A stretch of DNA of 64,000 bases from Dryas octopetala (lineage: Eukaryota > Streptophyta > Magnoliopsida > Rosales > Rosaceae), in assembly GCA_963921425.1 (NCBI GenBank), contig OY992835.1:24689322-24753321 (forward strand), written 5' to 3'. Below, piece after piece: positions 1-11,736 of this stretch. A program made the translations under genes and the position numbers. The first letter of the stretch is position 1. Every line of letters begins with the position of its first letter. Under the pieces are notes generated by a model. It was given only the letters and a program-made list of their open reading frames with translations, was not told the origin of the DNA and searched no databases.

Positions 1-3000
1 TTTTCCATTTTGGATGCCAAGTAAAGCTCTCTCTATCTCTCTCTGTCTCACACACCACATACCGACCTAAATTTGATGAGCTGAATTTATAGAACTGGTT
101 TAAAGTTTTTATTTTTTTGTGAAATTTTCAAATGGGTGCATTTGTTTTGTCAGTCGACCCTGGGTTTGCTATTGGATTCTTCACTCATTGGGTTTACTAG
201 GGGAGTCTGTTGATGCTCAACTGGAAAATAACACCATTGACTTCCTTAACCGTTGCCAGGTATGCACATAATCAATTGCAAGTTGTATGACAATCTCACA
301 TTGCTTAAATTGAAAATAATGAAAGGCCGGTGCTTTTGTTTGCTTGCAGGACCCAGATGGTGGATATGGTGGCGGACCTGGACAGGCAAGTAACTGGTCC
401 CACTATCTGCCGAGGTGGCTTAGTCATTGTTGATGTATAATATTTGTTGAACCTCTGTTGGTGTTATTTGTGATAGCCTGAGTAGAACTGCTTTTGTCCA
501 ACCTTGAAGTTTGTTAGTTGCTTTCATTCGACACGAGACTTATTTAACATTATTTGCACCCTCTACTTTATCATGTATTCTTTTGCTTACAATAGTTAAC
601 TTGTTAACTGTTTTGTTCAGTTGCCACATCTTGCAACAACTTATGCTGCAGGCAATTCACTTGTAACTCTGGGTGGTCATGAAGCTCTTTAATCAATTAA
701 TAGGTGGTCAGTTTATGCTCCTAAACAAACTCATTCTCTTAGAACAGTGCAATTCCGAGCTTTTGGGAAGTGATTTGACATGATTCGTTTCTATTCAGAA
801 GTAAATTGTACACGTTTCTGCGGCAAATGAAACACCCAAGCGGGGGCTTCAGGTTCGATACACATTAATTCTGGATTTTCTAGTTTGAAATTAGAAAGTA
901 CAATGGGATTTTCAGAACCTTTAGAATATTACTTTTACTATCATTAATTACTTTTGCTCAGGATGCATGATGCTGGAGAAATTGATGTCCGGGCATGCTA
1001 CACTGCCATTTCTGTTAGTCTCTCTCTCTCTCTCTCTCTTTCTACACATACAGTCACATACATTTGTTCAGAACTGGAGATTACTGGTCTGCATGCCCAT
1101 TTTTAATGCACATAAGAATTCTGTTCATTAGAATACTTTGCAGAACTACAATGTGAGATGCCTTCTTGGGTAACAAGAGTAGAGCATTTTGTCTCAAGTG
1201 GCTATTCATCCATTGTTAGACTATTATTAGATCACAGGTTCACGTTGGAGGTCTGGCTGTATGGCTAAAGGCATTTCCAATTGTTCCTCACCTACTCCTA
1301 TACTCCTTTTGAACTTGCTAAGGCTTGTGCTTGTACCATCCTTGTTGTCCTAAAATTGTTGTACGATCGGTATATTTGTTTATGATATTTATAGTTCTGT
1401 CCTTTATTTACAATGTTGTTATATGCTTGCTTAATTTTCATCATGGTAATTTTGCTCATGCTCACAGGTAGCAAGTATTTTGAACATTTTGGATGATGAA
1501 CTGGTTCAGAATGTTGGAAGTTACATTTTAAGGTTGTTTAGCAAGTCTTTAATTTTTAAATTTAGCTGAGTCGGAATATTTTTTATTTCTTTTTGGTTTT
1601 GAATTGACCCTTGTTCTAGGTGTAATTATGGTTTTCTTTTTCTTATAAAAGCCTTTGCTGCCCTTTATTAGTAACTTTCTTCTGTTTGCCTTCCATGACA
1701 TTGAGTCATTGACTGAATTTTGTTCTCCTTGATATGAATTGGAATTAATATCACGGACAAATTAATTTTTATCCCTTTGCAGTTGTCAGACTTATGTAGG
1801 CGGAATTTCTGGGGAACCTGGTTCTGAAGCTCATGGTGGGTATGTTTCAGACTTATATCTGTTTAAAGATTGTAAATTTCAATTTGTATCAATGGTCTCT
1901 TTTCCTTGTTATGTGGATGAAGTATTAAGAGACTCTAGTTGGAGTGGAGAGCATGAGTTTAAAAGCCCTTGAGCATTAGCTTTTATATTACTAAGTAATA
2001 ATGTGACATCAGATGTACGTATTAAGAAATTGGCATATCTATGTTCATTTGACTTCCAATCTTTCCTCCACTCACATGCCAAATTTTTTGTCTGCCTGTT
2101 CTCCCTTTGGCAAATTACCTAATCTGAAGATTGTACATGTGAAACAAAAGTTTACTATTGTCAAGTTCTTTGTGAACTTTTTGAGCAATGTATTCTGGCT
2201 TCCCTTTTCTTTTCCATCCATTCACCTGTCACAGAAATATATATGTGTGCTTGTTGTGTGCATTCCTTTGGCAAAGCCTTTAATAGATCCAGCAATTTTT
2301 TCTTCAGGTACACCTTTTGTGGGGTGGCAACAATGATTCTGATCAATGAGGTCAATCGTTTGGACTTGCCTAGACTAATTGTAAGATAGTTTGCATCTCT
2401 TTGCGTGATTGAGATTAAATATTTCATTTTATAACTGCGTATAATTATGAGAGTCTATTCGAGTGTTTTTTAATATGCTTTTAGTCTGCCGTATTACTAT
2501 TCACTGTAGCTTCCTTTTGCAATGATTTCCATAAACGTCTTTTGTAAATTTCTTACAAATATAGTTTGCTATTGTATTGGGATTGGTTGGTATTTCGACA
2601 AGGGAGGGAGTGTGGATTTCAGGGGAGGACAAATAAATTGGTTGATGGTTGTTACTCCTTTTGGCAGGTGATTATCTACCTTTTTCTTTATCTTCTTAGG
2701 GATCCTTCTTAATCATAGTTGAATTGATTATAATAAGTGAACAGGGAGGTGTTTTTGCGTTATTACAAAGAGTGTGTTCAATTGTTGACGAACAATTTGT
2801 GCTCCCGGATGCTGGAGGACACTGCACTAAGGATAGCCCGCACACTTCTGCAGCATCTAGTATAGCTGAAGTGGGAAAAAGTTTTGAAGGCGCTTCATCT
2901 CAAGTTGATGAGACTCCCCATTCTAGGCAGGGAGGTAGGCTGACTTAGATGAGTTTGAAGACGTTTGGCCATGTATTTTTTACCAGAATAAAATTGCCTT

Positions 3001-3585
3001 TCAATACCCATATTTTTTTTGTTTAACTTTCTTATTTTATATGCCGTGAGGTTTATCTTATAATTTTTCCATTCTTTTATGCATGGCTGAATGTCCAGTG
3101 AATTTCAATGATATTGGTTATACTCTTATCAAGAGGCGTGTAGGGAGCCACTTCTTTACGTCATAGCATTGCAGCAATACATAGTTTTATGTGCACAGGT
3201 TTGGCTTCCGAATACAACTTCACACTCTGATAACTGGATGCTTGACTGCATGGGTTTTCAAATGAATATCTCATTTGCCTGATATTGCTGTAGAAATTAG
3301 AAATCTTACTTCCCAGGGGTTAATGTTTCTAATTTGATTTGGTCGATGCAGGATGAGAAGGGTGGACTGAAAGACAAACCTGGGAAATCTAGAGACTTTT
3401 ATCACACATGTTATTGTCTAAGTGGTCTTTCTGTATGTCAACATATGTGGTCAGATGATGAGTCTCCAGTGTTGCCAAGAGCAGTATTAGGTCCCTAATC
3501 CAATTTGTTAGAGCCAATTCATCCCCTCTTCAATGTTGTCGTAGACCAGTATCATGAAGCACGGGAATTCTTTACAACACACTGA
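1..3585 (+). pseudogene. ERA1: Protein farnesyltransferase subunit beta pseudogene, 5' part outside window
   Basis: The family encodes the beta subunit of protein farnesyltransferase (ERA1 in Arabidopsis, a negative regulator of ABA signalling). The window opens in the exon that ends SILDAN (1-20). Recognisable exons follow: about 154-259 (WVCYWILHSLGLLGESVD), 350-386 (DPDGGYGGGPGQ), about 621-710 (LPHLATTYAAGNSLVTLGG), about 790-850 (FLRQMKHPSGGFR), 961-1014, 1469-1533 (VASILNILDDELVQ), 1784-1840 (EPGSEAHGG), about 2307-2380, about 2580-2668 (DGCYSFWQ), 2744-2935, about 3098-3198 and 3352-3585 (DFYHTCYCLSGLS). Zinc-binding DGC and YHTCY regions are visible. Lesions: TAA at 690-692 replaces a serine codon, a frameshift lies near 3150, and TAA at 3496-3498 replaces a tyrosine codon. 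The intron after 386 uses a GC donor. It cannot encode an intact subunit. Confidence 0.9.
1016..1040. repeat. (TC)n microsatellite in FTB intron
   Basis: A pure TC run just after the exon coding for DVRACYTAIS, the same length in both 42-kb copies (42994-43018). Confidence 0.9.
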
Positions 3586-5131
3586 GCCACATTGTGCTTT
3601 GAGGTTTTCTCATAACTTAAGGGCTGGACTCTGGAGGAATGATGCATAATATGTGCAATGTAACATTTCATAATTCTGGACATGGTCTGTGATATATGAA
3701 ATTTGTTCAATTCTAGGTTAGCTCAAATACTGTACCTGCTACATGTACTCACAGTTATCAAGTACAAAGATGTGGAGGCATGCAATATTTGGAGCTTTTA
3801 CATGTACCATTTCATTGGTTAATAAAGTAACTGAGTTGGCTACTGATTTACACCTAGGAGAGCTTGATGCGGTTTATAAGATTCTTAATAATTGTTTCTT
3901 TACTTGTATGAATAAACAATCCTTTTGGACAACATTGGGGTTGAATGGTTGATATTGAAACTCTAAAACAAACTTATACTATAACAGGGCACAAGACTGA
4001 GAAGACACATGGCACGATTGATGGAGAAAATAAAGGGGAATGGGGGTCCTGAATCTGAATAGCGAGAAACTAATAGGAAATAGTAAAGATTAGATTCACT
4101 TGTTTGAATTGGTGACAAAAGACATAAATTTCTTGAAGAAAATAACAAGTATACGTGTTTTTAGAATAAATGGTTGTGCGAACTACGAATGCAGATTGAA
4201 TATATATTATATATAAGACATTACTATATATATATACTGACACTGTATAATAAAAAAGATTAAAAAAAAAGTCTATGTTCTTTACTTAAAAAAGTGTCTA
4301 CTTTACATCCTCTTATACTAACCGACAAAATTACAGCCGTCTAGATGAAAAGAGATGAGTTTGGACCATTGGATCTAAGCAGCCCTAACCCTAGGCTTCT
4401 ATATATAGAAAAACACTCCGTACTTAGAACTAGATTATCTGACAGAAATAAAATCTAGTTGATGAGAGCCGCCTGAGTCCCCAACACTTCCAATACTTGC
4501 CTCCCATATCCATCTCTGAATCTCTTCACTTCAACTCTTCCACTGCCTCCCCTGCATCTCTTAACCACTTCTTGCCATCAGTGGCTTCTATTAATCGAAG
4601 TCCTTTGATTGTCGGACGAGATCTGGACCATTCATTATGGACGGTCTGGATCTCATCCATCCATCAAAGAACAATGGATAGAAGCTGAATTATGGGCGCT
4701 ATGGTTGCTTCTTTTTGTTTTACGAATTGCAATTATTGTTTTTTAATTTTCAATTTCAATGACTTTTCTTTTGGTGCAGAATTTCCATGACTTTTCATTG
4801 TTCATCTATTCTTCAAAGAAAATCTGAAAGAAATCTGAGAAGCCAGGTGCATCAGGACCGTTCATCTATTCTTCAAAGAAGAGATCTGAACGGTCTATCA
4901 AAGGAAGCTGAACTATGGGCCTGGCCAGGTGCATTAGCCCAAACTTTCAGCCCAGGAGATGCTTCCAGGCCCAAGCTTTCAGCCCAGGAGAATAAGGCTG
5001 AATTGGTTCCAAGCCCAAGACCATGGGGTTTTTCTTTTTTTGGTCGAGAAGACCGTGGGGATTTTTAAAAAAACCCAAGTTTAACGCGGCAACTAAAACC
5101 TGGTTTTAATGGATTCATCCTAGGGTTTTTC
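3586..5131. other. Intergenic, no gene recognised; short direct repeats
   Basis: This AT-rich stretch lies downstream of FTB. Several short open frames occur but none resembles a family I know. A 20-bp motif beginning TTCATCTATTC is repeated near 4801 and 4861, and a CTTTCAGCCCAGGAGA-like block is repeated near 4943 and 4977. The same DNA is at 45564-47109. Confidence 0.5.
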
Positions 5132-5240
5132 ACTTTTTCTAAAACCTCAGTCTTCCAGTCGGCGGCAACTAAAACTAGGTTTTAATATTTTTCTAAAACC
5201 TCAGTCTTCCAGTCGGCGGCAACTAAAACTAGGTTTTAAT
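5132..5240. repeat. 54-bp tandem repeat, two units
   Basis: Two adjacent units share CTAAAACCTCAGTCTTCCAG followed by a GGCGGCAACTAAAACTAGG stretch, with a period of 54. A third, partial unit lies near 5085-5110. The second unit ends exactly at the proposed ATG of the papain-like gene. Repeated at 47110-47218. Confidence 0.85.
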
Positions 5241-8200
5241 GAGTTCATCGTCATCACCCTCCAACCCAGTATGTATATGTATTTGTTTTATTACTTTCTA
5301 TTGTTTTATGCATTGCTACCAATTTCTTCGTACCAGGTGTTATGTGTGTTTCGCTTCCATGCATTCTGCTATTAGACATGAGCAGAATATAAAAGTTCAT
5401 TAACCATTAAATATGAGAACCACTAAATATGAGAGATAACCGTTAAAAATATACTAAATATGGGAGATAACCATTACAAATTGGGTGATAAATGAATTAA
5501 AAATATGAGTTTTGAGCTTTGAAAATTATATATAGATTAATTGTTAGTGGACTAAGACTTATCTTTTGAACCCGATAGAATTTGGGGTTGGGGCTGGTCT
5601 CGGGTGTGGATAATTTGGGCATCTCTATATATGCCAAGAGAGGCAAAGGCCCATATGGATTTTCTGCTCCCAGCTTCGGATAAATGTGTCCGAAGTTGTT
5701 GGAAATCAGAGATTTGATGCAGTCTATATTCTAGGTTATTTTTAATTTATTACCTCTGTTCTGCATGTATACGTGTATAAATAAATTTGTTTGTGTTTGC
5801 TTGGACTTCTTCATCTATGCTGCTTCTCACCGATAAACATAATCTATTATGTTTTTTTCTTTTTTAAAAATTGAAATATGCATCGACAAATACTAGGGGT
5901 GCACAAACCTATCCGAAAAACCGACTAAACGAACCAATCCAAACCAAGTTTTTGGTTTTTCGAACAGCATGGTTAAAAAAGCCTAATCAAATTTGCCTTC
6001 CTCCGGAATCGAACCTGGGACAAGCCATTTAATTATTTCATAATCAATTTCCTTTGGACCATTGATGATTTGTGTAATAGACACAACAAATATATTTATT
6101 ATAATTCTGACTTATCTATTTAATATAATTAAATATCTACAAAACCCTATCATATATTTATTCTTTATTTTGTTTTGTATAAATAAAGTTTATATAGTTT
6201 ATAATAGTAATACCATATGGTTTATAACTTTATATACTTTATACTTTATAGGATATAGGGTATATGGTTTAGGATTTAGGTATAGAATATAGAATAGACT
6301 AGTAATGGGTATAGAATATACTAGTATAGGTAATGGGTATAGAGTATAATGGTATAGGGTTTATGGTTTAGCCTTTTAGGGTTTAGGGTATTTTTAATGA
6401 ATTTTTAATATGAAATCTATTATATAAATTGTAAAACATATAGGTTTATTATATATGAAACACTAGTTATATATAGGTTTATATATATGAATCATTTCCT
6501 TATTAAAGGGTTTTTTCACTTATTAAACCAATATAGGTTTAAACTTTATATATGAAACATTTTTTTAAACTAATTAATAACCAATATAGGTTTATATATG
6601 AAACATTTATATATAGGCTTGTATATATGAAACATTTCCTTATTTTACCATTATAGTTTTATATATGAAATTGAAACATTTATTTTAGTACAAAATGGAC
6701 CTTTACTTAGCCAAAATAGGCATGCAAAAGGGGACTTTATATAAAAAAATCTGAAATTTGGGCCCAATGTTTTAAGTCCGGTTATTATCCACTAACCAAA
6801 CCAATGTTTTAAGTCCCAATGTTGTGGTTCGGCATGGTTATGGAAATGACCATTTCAAACTTTGTGATTTGGATATGGATATTGAGTTTTGGTTCGGATA
6901 ACCGAACCGTATGCACCCCTAATACAATACTAAATTTAAAACCTGTAAGAGAAAAAAATTAGATTGATGATTTACATAAACATAGCATAGATTGTTAGAT
7001 TGCTTTGTTGTGGGGGGTATATACATATATAGTTAGATACTTAGATTACTATGTGGGGTCATGGGGCTTTGATAATTTACATAAACATAGCATAGATTGT
7101 TAGATTGCTTTGTTTAGATTTGTTATAGTGCTAATGTGGACTAATAGAGAAGGATCACATTTCTTAGTCCAGCTTTGCTCGAAATTGGTTAGTATATCCC
7201 AAGCTGCTTCAGAAATGATACAAGCATGACAATCGTGCCATGGTTCTCTTGACCCTCCTTTGTGCAGGCTAGCTCCCGCAATGTTTGTCTGATAGAAATC
7301 ATAAGCATGAGATTCAGTATTGAGGGTCCGAAATAGAGAATGTTCTTCAGTATCATACCGGCCATCACAAAGATCTAGGCCCCCAACAAACTCATAATTT
7401 CTCGATCACTTGAATTAATGTGTGCATGGGTGTCCACTGTTATGGTTTTTTGATGGTGAGCAAAGACTGTTAACTTTAGTGTGAATGAAGTATGCAAAAG
7501 CATCTTCATCATGGGTTCTCATTAGTCATTTGTTCTTAATGAGTGGTAGTGATGTTTCATCGTTCCAAAGCATAATTCTCATTGCTACACCTTCCTGCAC
7601 TTTGTGCTTCAACAATTCACCAAGCTTTACTCCTCTTGCGTGTGGAATATCTGTGTAAGGATCACGAACCTGTTCAAGAACATCCCAGATACTGAAAGAC
7701 TAGATCAAAGAGAAGACTAGTAATTTCTGTGTGCTCCAGCCTAATATGACAACTTCCTTGTCTTTCAATCCTAATATGGATTGAAAGACCAGCCTGCAAT
7801 GTATATCAAATGCTTTGCATTCTCAATGGCTTTGGACACATCTTCCCACAATCTTCTTGGAGATTCATAAAGAGAAAATGGGGGTTGAAAAGTAGAGCGA
7901 TGGTGAGCACCTTGATAAAGTGGATCGCTGTGGAAATATAGTTTTCCTAAGGCCCTGGAATTCACCATTATTAAGTATTTTTTATGTGACAAAAAATTCA
8001 TTTTTTTGGTTGAGTACTTTCTATTGTATTTGTTGTCCCTATTGTTGTTTTGTGTCGCATAAAAATTGCTGTGACAAAAAGTTCATTTTTTTGTTTGGCT
8101 GAATTTGTTGTATATATTGTTGTTTTATTTATGCATTACTATAAATTGTTGTTTTATGCCTTGCATAAAATTGTTGTGACAAACAATTCATTTTTTTCTT

Positions 8201-9228
8201 TTTCTTTCTGTCAATTACAGGCTCTTCCCTATAGTGTTGACTGGAGGGATAAGTGCACTGAAATTCGACAACAAGGAAAATGCAGTAAGTATACAACCTT
8301 ATTCATATTCAACACAAGGATCCAAAAAATGAGTTTTTGTTACAATCATTAGTAGAAATGGCTATTAAAGCTTTTTTTTTTGTATTTTATATGATAAGAT
8401 TGTTGCTGGGCAATGGCCACAATTGCGGCAATCGAGGCTTGTACAACGATATGTTTGCATGAGGATCTCGTGCAACTATCTGTACAACAATTAGTCGATT
8501 GTGTGAAATTGAACCCTCAAGAAGAAGATACGGTGGGATGCTATTGTCTAACGAACGACAAGGCGTATAAGTGGCTGATTGAGAAAGGTCGCATTTGCAC
8601 AGAAGTCGAGTATCCATTTGAAGAGAAGAGGGGGAAATGTCGATCGGAAGCAAAGGTAATATATGTAAATACTAATTAATTTTTTTTCTTATATATTTGG
8701 ACTATTAAATATATGACTTTGTGTCAATTGTTTTTTCCATTCCAGCGCTCAATAGATTTGAAGATTCGCAATTTTGTTAGAATAGATGATGATGATGAGG
8801 AAGGTCTACTTAAAGCTCTTGCTCAACATCCAGTAACAGCTGCCATCGATGTATATGATGAGTTGATAAATTTCAAGGGGGTTAGTGAAATTATAAAATT
8901 GATATGGATCTATATATATATATATAATATTTGATATTTATTAATGTCTAATTATTTGATATTCTTATAGGATGGGATTTATGACGGGCCCGTGAATCAT
9001 ATTGCACCCATAAGTCGACATGCCATTCTTCTAGTGGGATATGGAACCACGGAAGAAGGAAGACAATATTATCTGATTAGGAACTCTTGGGGGACAGATT
9101 GGGGCCAAGATGGCTATATTAAAGTTGATCGACACAAGCTTGTACCCTTTTGGGATAAAAATGGCCAGTGGACTGGAAAGGTCAAAAAGATAATTTCTCG
9201 TGCTTCTTATCCAGTGATAAAAGCCTAG
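5239..9228 (+). CDS. Papain-like cysteine protease without propeptide, five exons
   Basis: Peptidase family C1A. Predicted exons are 5239-5268, 8221-8284, 8399-8655, 8746-8880 and 8971-9228. Every junction has GT and AG, and the frame stays open for 247 codons to TAG. The catalytic set is present: Gln in EIRQQGKC, Cys in CNCCWAMA, His in [11 protein letters not shown] and Asn in [13 protein letters not shown]. The protein starts [10 protein letters not shown] and goes straight to LPYSVDW, the usual mature N-terminus, so the signal peptide and inhibitory I29 propeptide (normally over 100 residues) are missing. Exon 1 is inferred from ATG plus a GTATGT donor in the right phase and is the weakest part. 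The 2.95-kb first intron holds a TIR element and an antisense phospholipase D fragment. Activity is possible from the residues but not shown; it may be a truncated relic with an intact frame. Confidence 0.7.
5894..6921. mobile_element. Non-autonomous TIR element, hAT-like, in protease intron 1
   Basis: The element begins TAGGGGTGCA and ends TGCACCCCTA, a perfect 10-bp terminal inverted repeat. Inside both ends are GGTTCGG/CCGAACC-type repeats, and the AT-rich middle has degenerate telomere-like TTTAGGG words (about 6330-6390) and an irregular series of ATAGGTTTATATATGAAAC-like units (about 6425-6680). No transposase was seen. The hAT assignment rests on the TAGGG terminus and the resemblance to 33392-34967; a clean 8-bp target duplication was not found. 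Confidence 0.65.
7155..8001 (-). pseudogene. Phospholipase D fragment, antisense in protease intron
   Basis: On the minus strand, reading down from about 8000: [19 protein letters not shown], then [49 protein letters not shown], the HKD-type motif HHQKTITVD (about 7440), [12 protein letters not shown], and EPWHDCHAC near 7235. These are central phospholipase D segments around the first catalytic HxKxxxxD motif. A stop follows LIKNK near 7530 and the frame shifts afterwards. The C2 domain and the second catalytic motif are absent. The 5' end (about 7860-8001) is not typical PLD. It is a captured or truncated remnant. Confidence 0.8.
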
Positions 9229-9307
9229 TAAGTTCATAAGTACTATATTTTTATTTTTTTACAAGTATTAGTAGTAAATTAGTGATACATATCAAAAAAA
9301 TGAACAT

Positions 9308-9400
9308 CCTATAAATTTCAATTTGTATGAATGGTCTCTTTTCCTTGTAATGTGGATGAAGTATTAAGAGACTCTAGTTGGAGTGGAGAGCAGCATGATT
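9308..9400 (+). repeat. Stray copy of an FTB intron segment
   Basis: About 90 bp matching positions 1871-1955 of the FTB pseudogene intron with few changes; for example both have GTATTAAGAGACTCTAGTTG. It sits between the protease stop and the quinone-oxidoreductase exon. It is one of three FTB-derived pieces in the unit. Repeated at 51286-51378. Confidence 0.8.
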
Positions 9401-9449
9401 TTAAAACGTATTAATTGCTGTATCTTCATTCTTCATTCTTCAATATTAA

Positions 9450-9860
<411 letters not shown>

Positions 9861-10204
9861 GATCATGAGATTTCCTGTGTCTGTATAGAACCCATTTCCA
9901 TATGTGTATGGTGTGGTTGTTTAAACTTAAAATACTTAATAAGGGAATGTGATCATCTGAGACATGCATGCTATATATATAGGTTGGACTTTAATTTCCT
10001 TACTTTCTCTGCACTTTGTTTTCTTCCTCAGCCTTATGTTTTATGTTGATATTGTGCTTGTGCTAAAATGATGTCGTTTTAAATTTACAGTTAGGTTTGG
10101 ACAATGCATGTTAATACATGCTGACTAAAGATGAATAAATAAAGAAGAAAATATATAATGAACATGTAAGAAGAAGAAGGAAGAAAAAAATATCAAACAA
10201 AAAC
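9861..10204. other. Spacer between the two quinone-oxidoreductase exons
   Basis: 3' flank of the first last-exon and the intron-like lead-in of the degenerate second one. No separate gene. Repeated at 51839-52182. Confidence 0.4.
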
Positions 10205-10495
10205 AGGGGAGTCTGATAGGGCTGTCAAAGAAGGTGGGGAAGGCTGGTGTGAGAATAGTACCTGCGGGTCCAATAATAACACCAGCAGCCGAGTTCATAA
10301 TTGTACCGACATCTATATATCTTGGAGAAACTGAAGCCTATCTTGGAGAGTGGGAAGGTGAAGCAGTGAATATGAGTGATTGATCCCACAGCCCCATATC
10401 TATTTTCTAACACTGTTGATGGATTTGCATATCTTTTTTTTTTTTTAGTTAAGGATTTGCATATCTTCAAACCTCCAAAACCATAGGGTTATGAC
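10205..10495 (+). pseudogene. Degenerate second quinone-oxidoreductase last exon
   Basis: Follows the first last-exon copy by about 350 bp. It starts with the same acceptor context (AAACAGGGGAGTCTGATAGG) and keeps scattered matches: GACAGGGCTGTCAAAG-like start, TTGGAGAAACTGAAGCCTAT, GATCCCACAGCCCCATATC and a garbled end near 10480. Several indels destroy the frame, and a poly-T insertion with a repeated GGATTTGCATATCTT is present (10422-10465). Repeated at 52183-52473. Confidence 0.65.
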
Positions 10496-10973
10496 TAATT
10501 ATGACCTTTTTTTGTTTTTTGGTCAAAATGACTAATTATGACCTATATATAACTTTTGACTATACCCATTTTCCTGTCTTATATAAAATTGGGTGCTGCT
10601 ATTCGGATCCAACGTTTTAATTAGTAGCCCCGACATTATCTTTAAATCCATTTTCATTTAAAAAAAAGTGAAAACTTATTAGTATACCCAACATGTTTTC
10701 CTAAACTATCCTTACGGAAACCCAACATAACAACCATCAATTCTACTTTTTTTTGGCCAGGAACAAATTCTACTTAATAAACCCATCAAACACACACTCA
10801 ACAAAACACATAACCAACAAACACATAACTCGTGGTGGCCATTTGCATCTATTGCATATTTTTAGGCCCCGTTATGCTCTAATTGATTTGCTGGAGATGG
10901 GGAGAGACTACTCTAGCTGGTTTTTGACGTACCATATTGATCTTTATCCCATTTGCACTATTTACCCGCGGTT

Positions 10974-11017
10974 CCAATATTCTCTTCTCTTTCTTCCTCC
11001 AAAGAAGAGAATATTGG
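10974..11017. other. 15-bp perfect inverted repeat (hairpin)
   Basis: CCAATATTCTCTTCT at 10974-10988 is the exact reverse complement of 11003-11017, with a 14-nt CT-rich loop. It sits inside the transposon-like block, just 3' of the captured exon on that strand. Repeated at 52952-52995. Confidence 0.9.
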
Positions 11018-11079
11018 TGAGACTGACGAACAGCTCATTTCGTACAACGTTGGCACTTGGCCGGCTTCGTCAAGGTCTT

Positions 11080-11210
11080 CTACTTACCGTAACGGTGTTT
11101 CCATTTGATCTGTTCCTTGCAGTGAGGGCAGACGCCAGTGATCTCCGACAACAGCATGAGCCAGCCTCCGACCTCCCTCTTGTTGTACCCCAAGAATTTT
11201 TTTTGTGGAC
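11080..11210 (-). pseudogene. Captured exon of a C9orf85-like zinc-ribbon gene
   Basis: The minus-strand reading ends VGG..LLSEITGVCPHCKEQIKWKHRYGK and is followed by a GTAAGT donor. Plant homologs of human C9orf85 have a closely similar stretch before the rest of their zinc ribbon; the CPHC pair here is half of such a ribbon. The rest of that gene is absent, and upstream residues diverge after KFLGYNKRE. Read as an exon carried by the surrounding element. The family match is from memory. Repeated at 53058-53188. Confidence 0.5.
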
Positions 11211-11489
11211 TACAAGAGGAGGATTCAGGCGTGGGGAGAGAGTACAGAAAGAGAAGAGCGAAATCGTGAGTTTTGTCTAAATTTTTGGAGTGAGAAGAAA
11301 GAAGGTTAAGGTTTTGTTTGAACTCTTGGGAAATCGATCTTGAGTTTTGTCTGAATTTGGGGCTGTTTAAAATTTTGGCGTGAGGTCTAGAGCGAACCCA
11401 ATGCAAATGTATTCCCGCTTAACCAAAATATATTTTAGGGCTTTCCAATTTTTTCTAAGTATCAGAGCACTATTAGTCTAATTTTTTTA

Positions 11490-11736
11490 TTTATTTGCTT
11501 ACTAACTTATAACAACATGCTTACCATGTTGTTATAGGTAAACTCATTGACAATGTGCACACCTCGTTGTTGAGTCAACTTATGTCAACGGGCAAAGAGT
11601 GCACGTTGTCAATTACTTGTAAATGACCAATTCGACAACATGTTTTAAAAGCACGTTGTTGAATATTACATTTCACAAGGTGTTTTCACTACACGTTGTT
11701 AATCTCGTGTTGTTAAAAATGTTTTTTCTTGTAGTG
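11490..11736. mobile_element. CACTA (En/Spm) element right end
   Basis: Ends in TTTTTTCTTGTAGTG, the reverse complement of the canonical CACTACAAGAAAAAA terminus. The preceding 230 bp carries several subterminal ACGTTGTTGAAT/CGTTGTT-type repeats in both orientations, as expected of CACTA elements. No matching left end was seen upstream, so this is a solo end. It abuts the start of duplicated block A at 11737. Repeated at 53468-53714. Confidence 0.8.

Larger units (their letters stand above)
10588..11420. mobile_element. Transposon-like block with GGGTGCTGCTATTCGG terminus carrying a host exon
   Basis: The left end, GGGTGCTGCTATTCGG, followed by a TTAGTAGCCCC motif and TATACCCAAC, closely resembles the left end of the element at 35951. 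The right end is not clear. Inside, on the minus strand, is an exon-like piece (see 11080-11210) and a 15-bp perfect hairpin at 10974-11017. No transposase was seen. The family is unassigned; Mutator-like is possible. Repeated at 52566-53398. Confidence 0.5.

Noticed and set aside
2013..2427. Open frames on both strands in an FTB intron
   Set aside because: They overlap an intron and one flanking FTB exon; sequence is explained by FTB.
4497..5068. Short open frames at 4497-4688 and 4787-5068 as real genes
   Set aside because: No family match, repeat-derived composition, and no splice or homology support.
6062..6292. Open frame rich in Ile/Tyr/Phe
   Set aside because: AT-rich core of a transposon; composition alone explains it.
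10753..11280. 175-codon plus-strand open frame
   Set aside because: It runs antisense to the captured zinc-ribbon exon and through transposon-like sequence; no plausible product.
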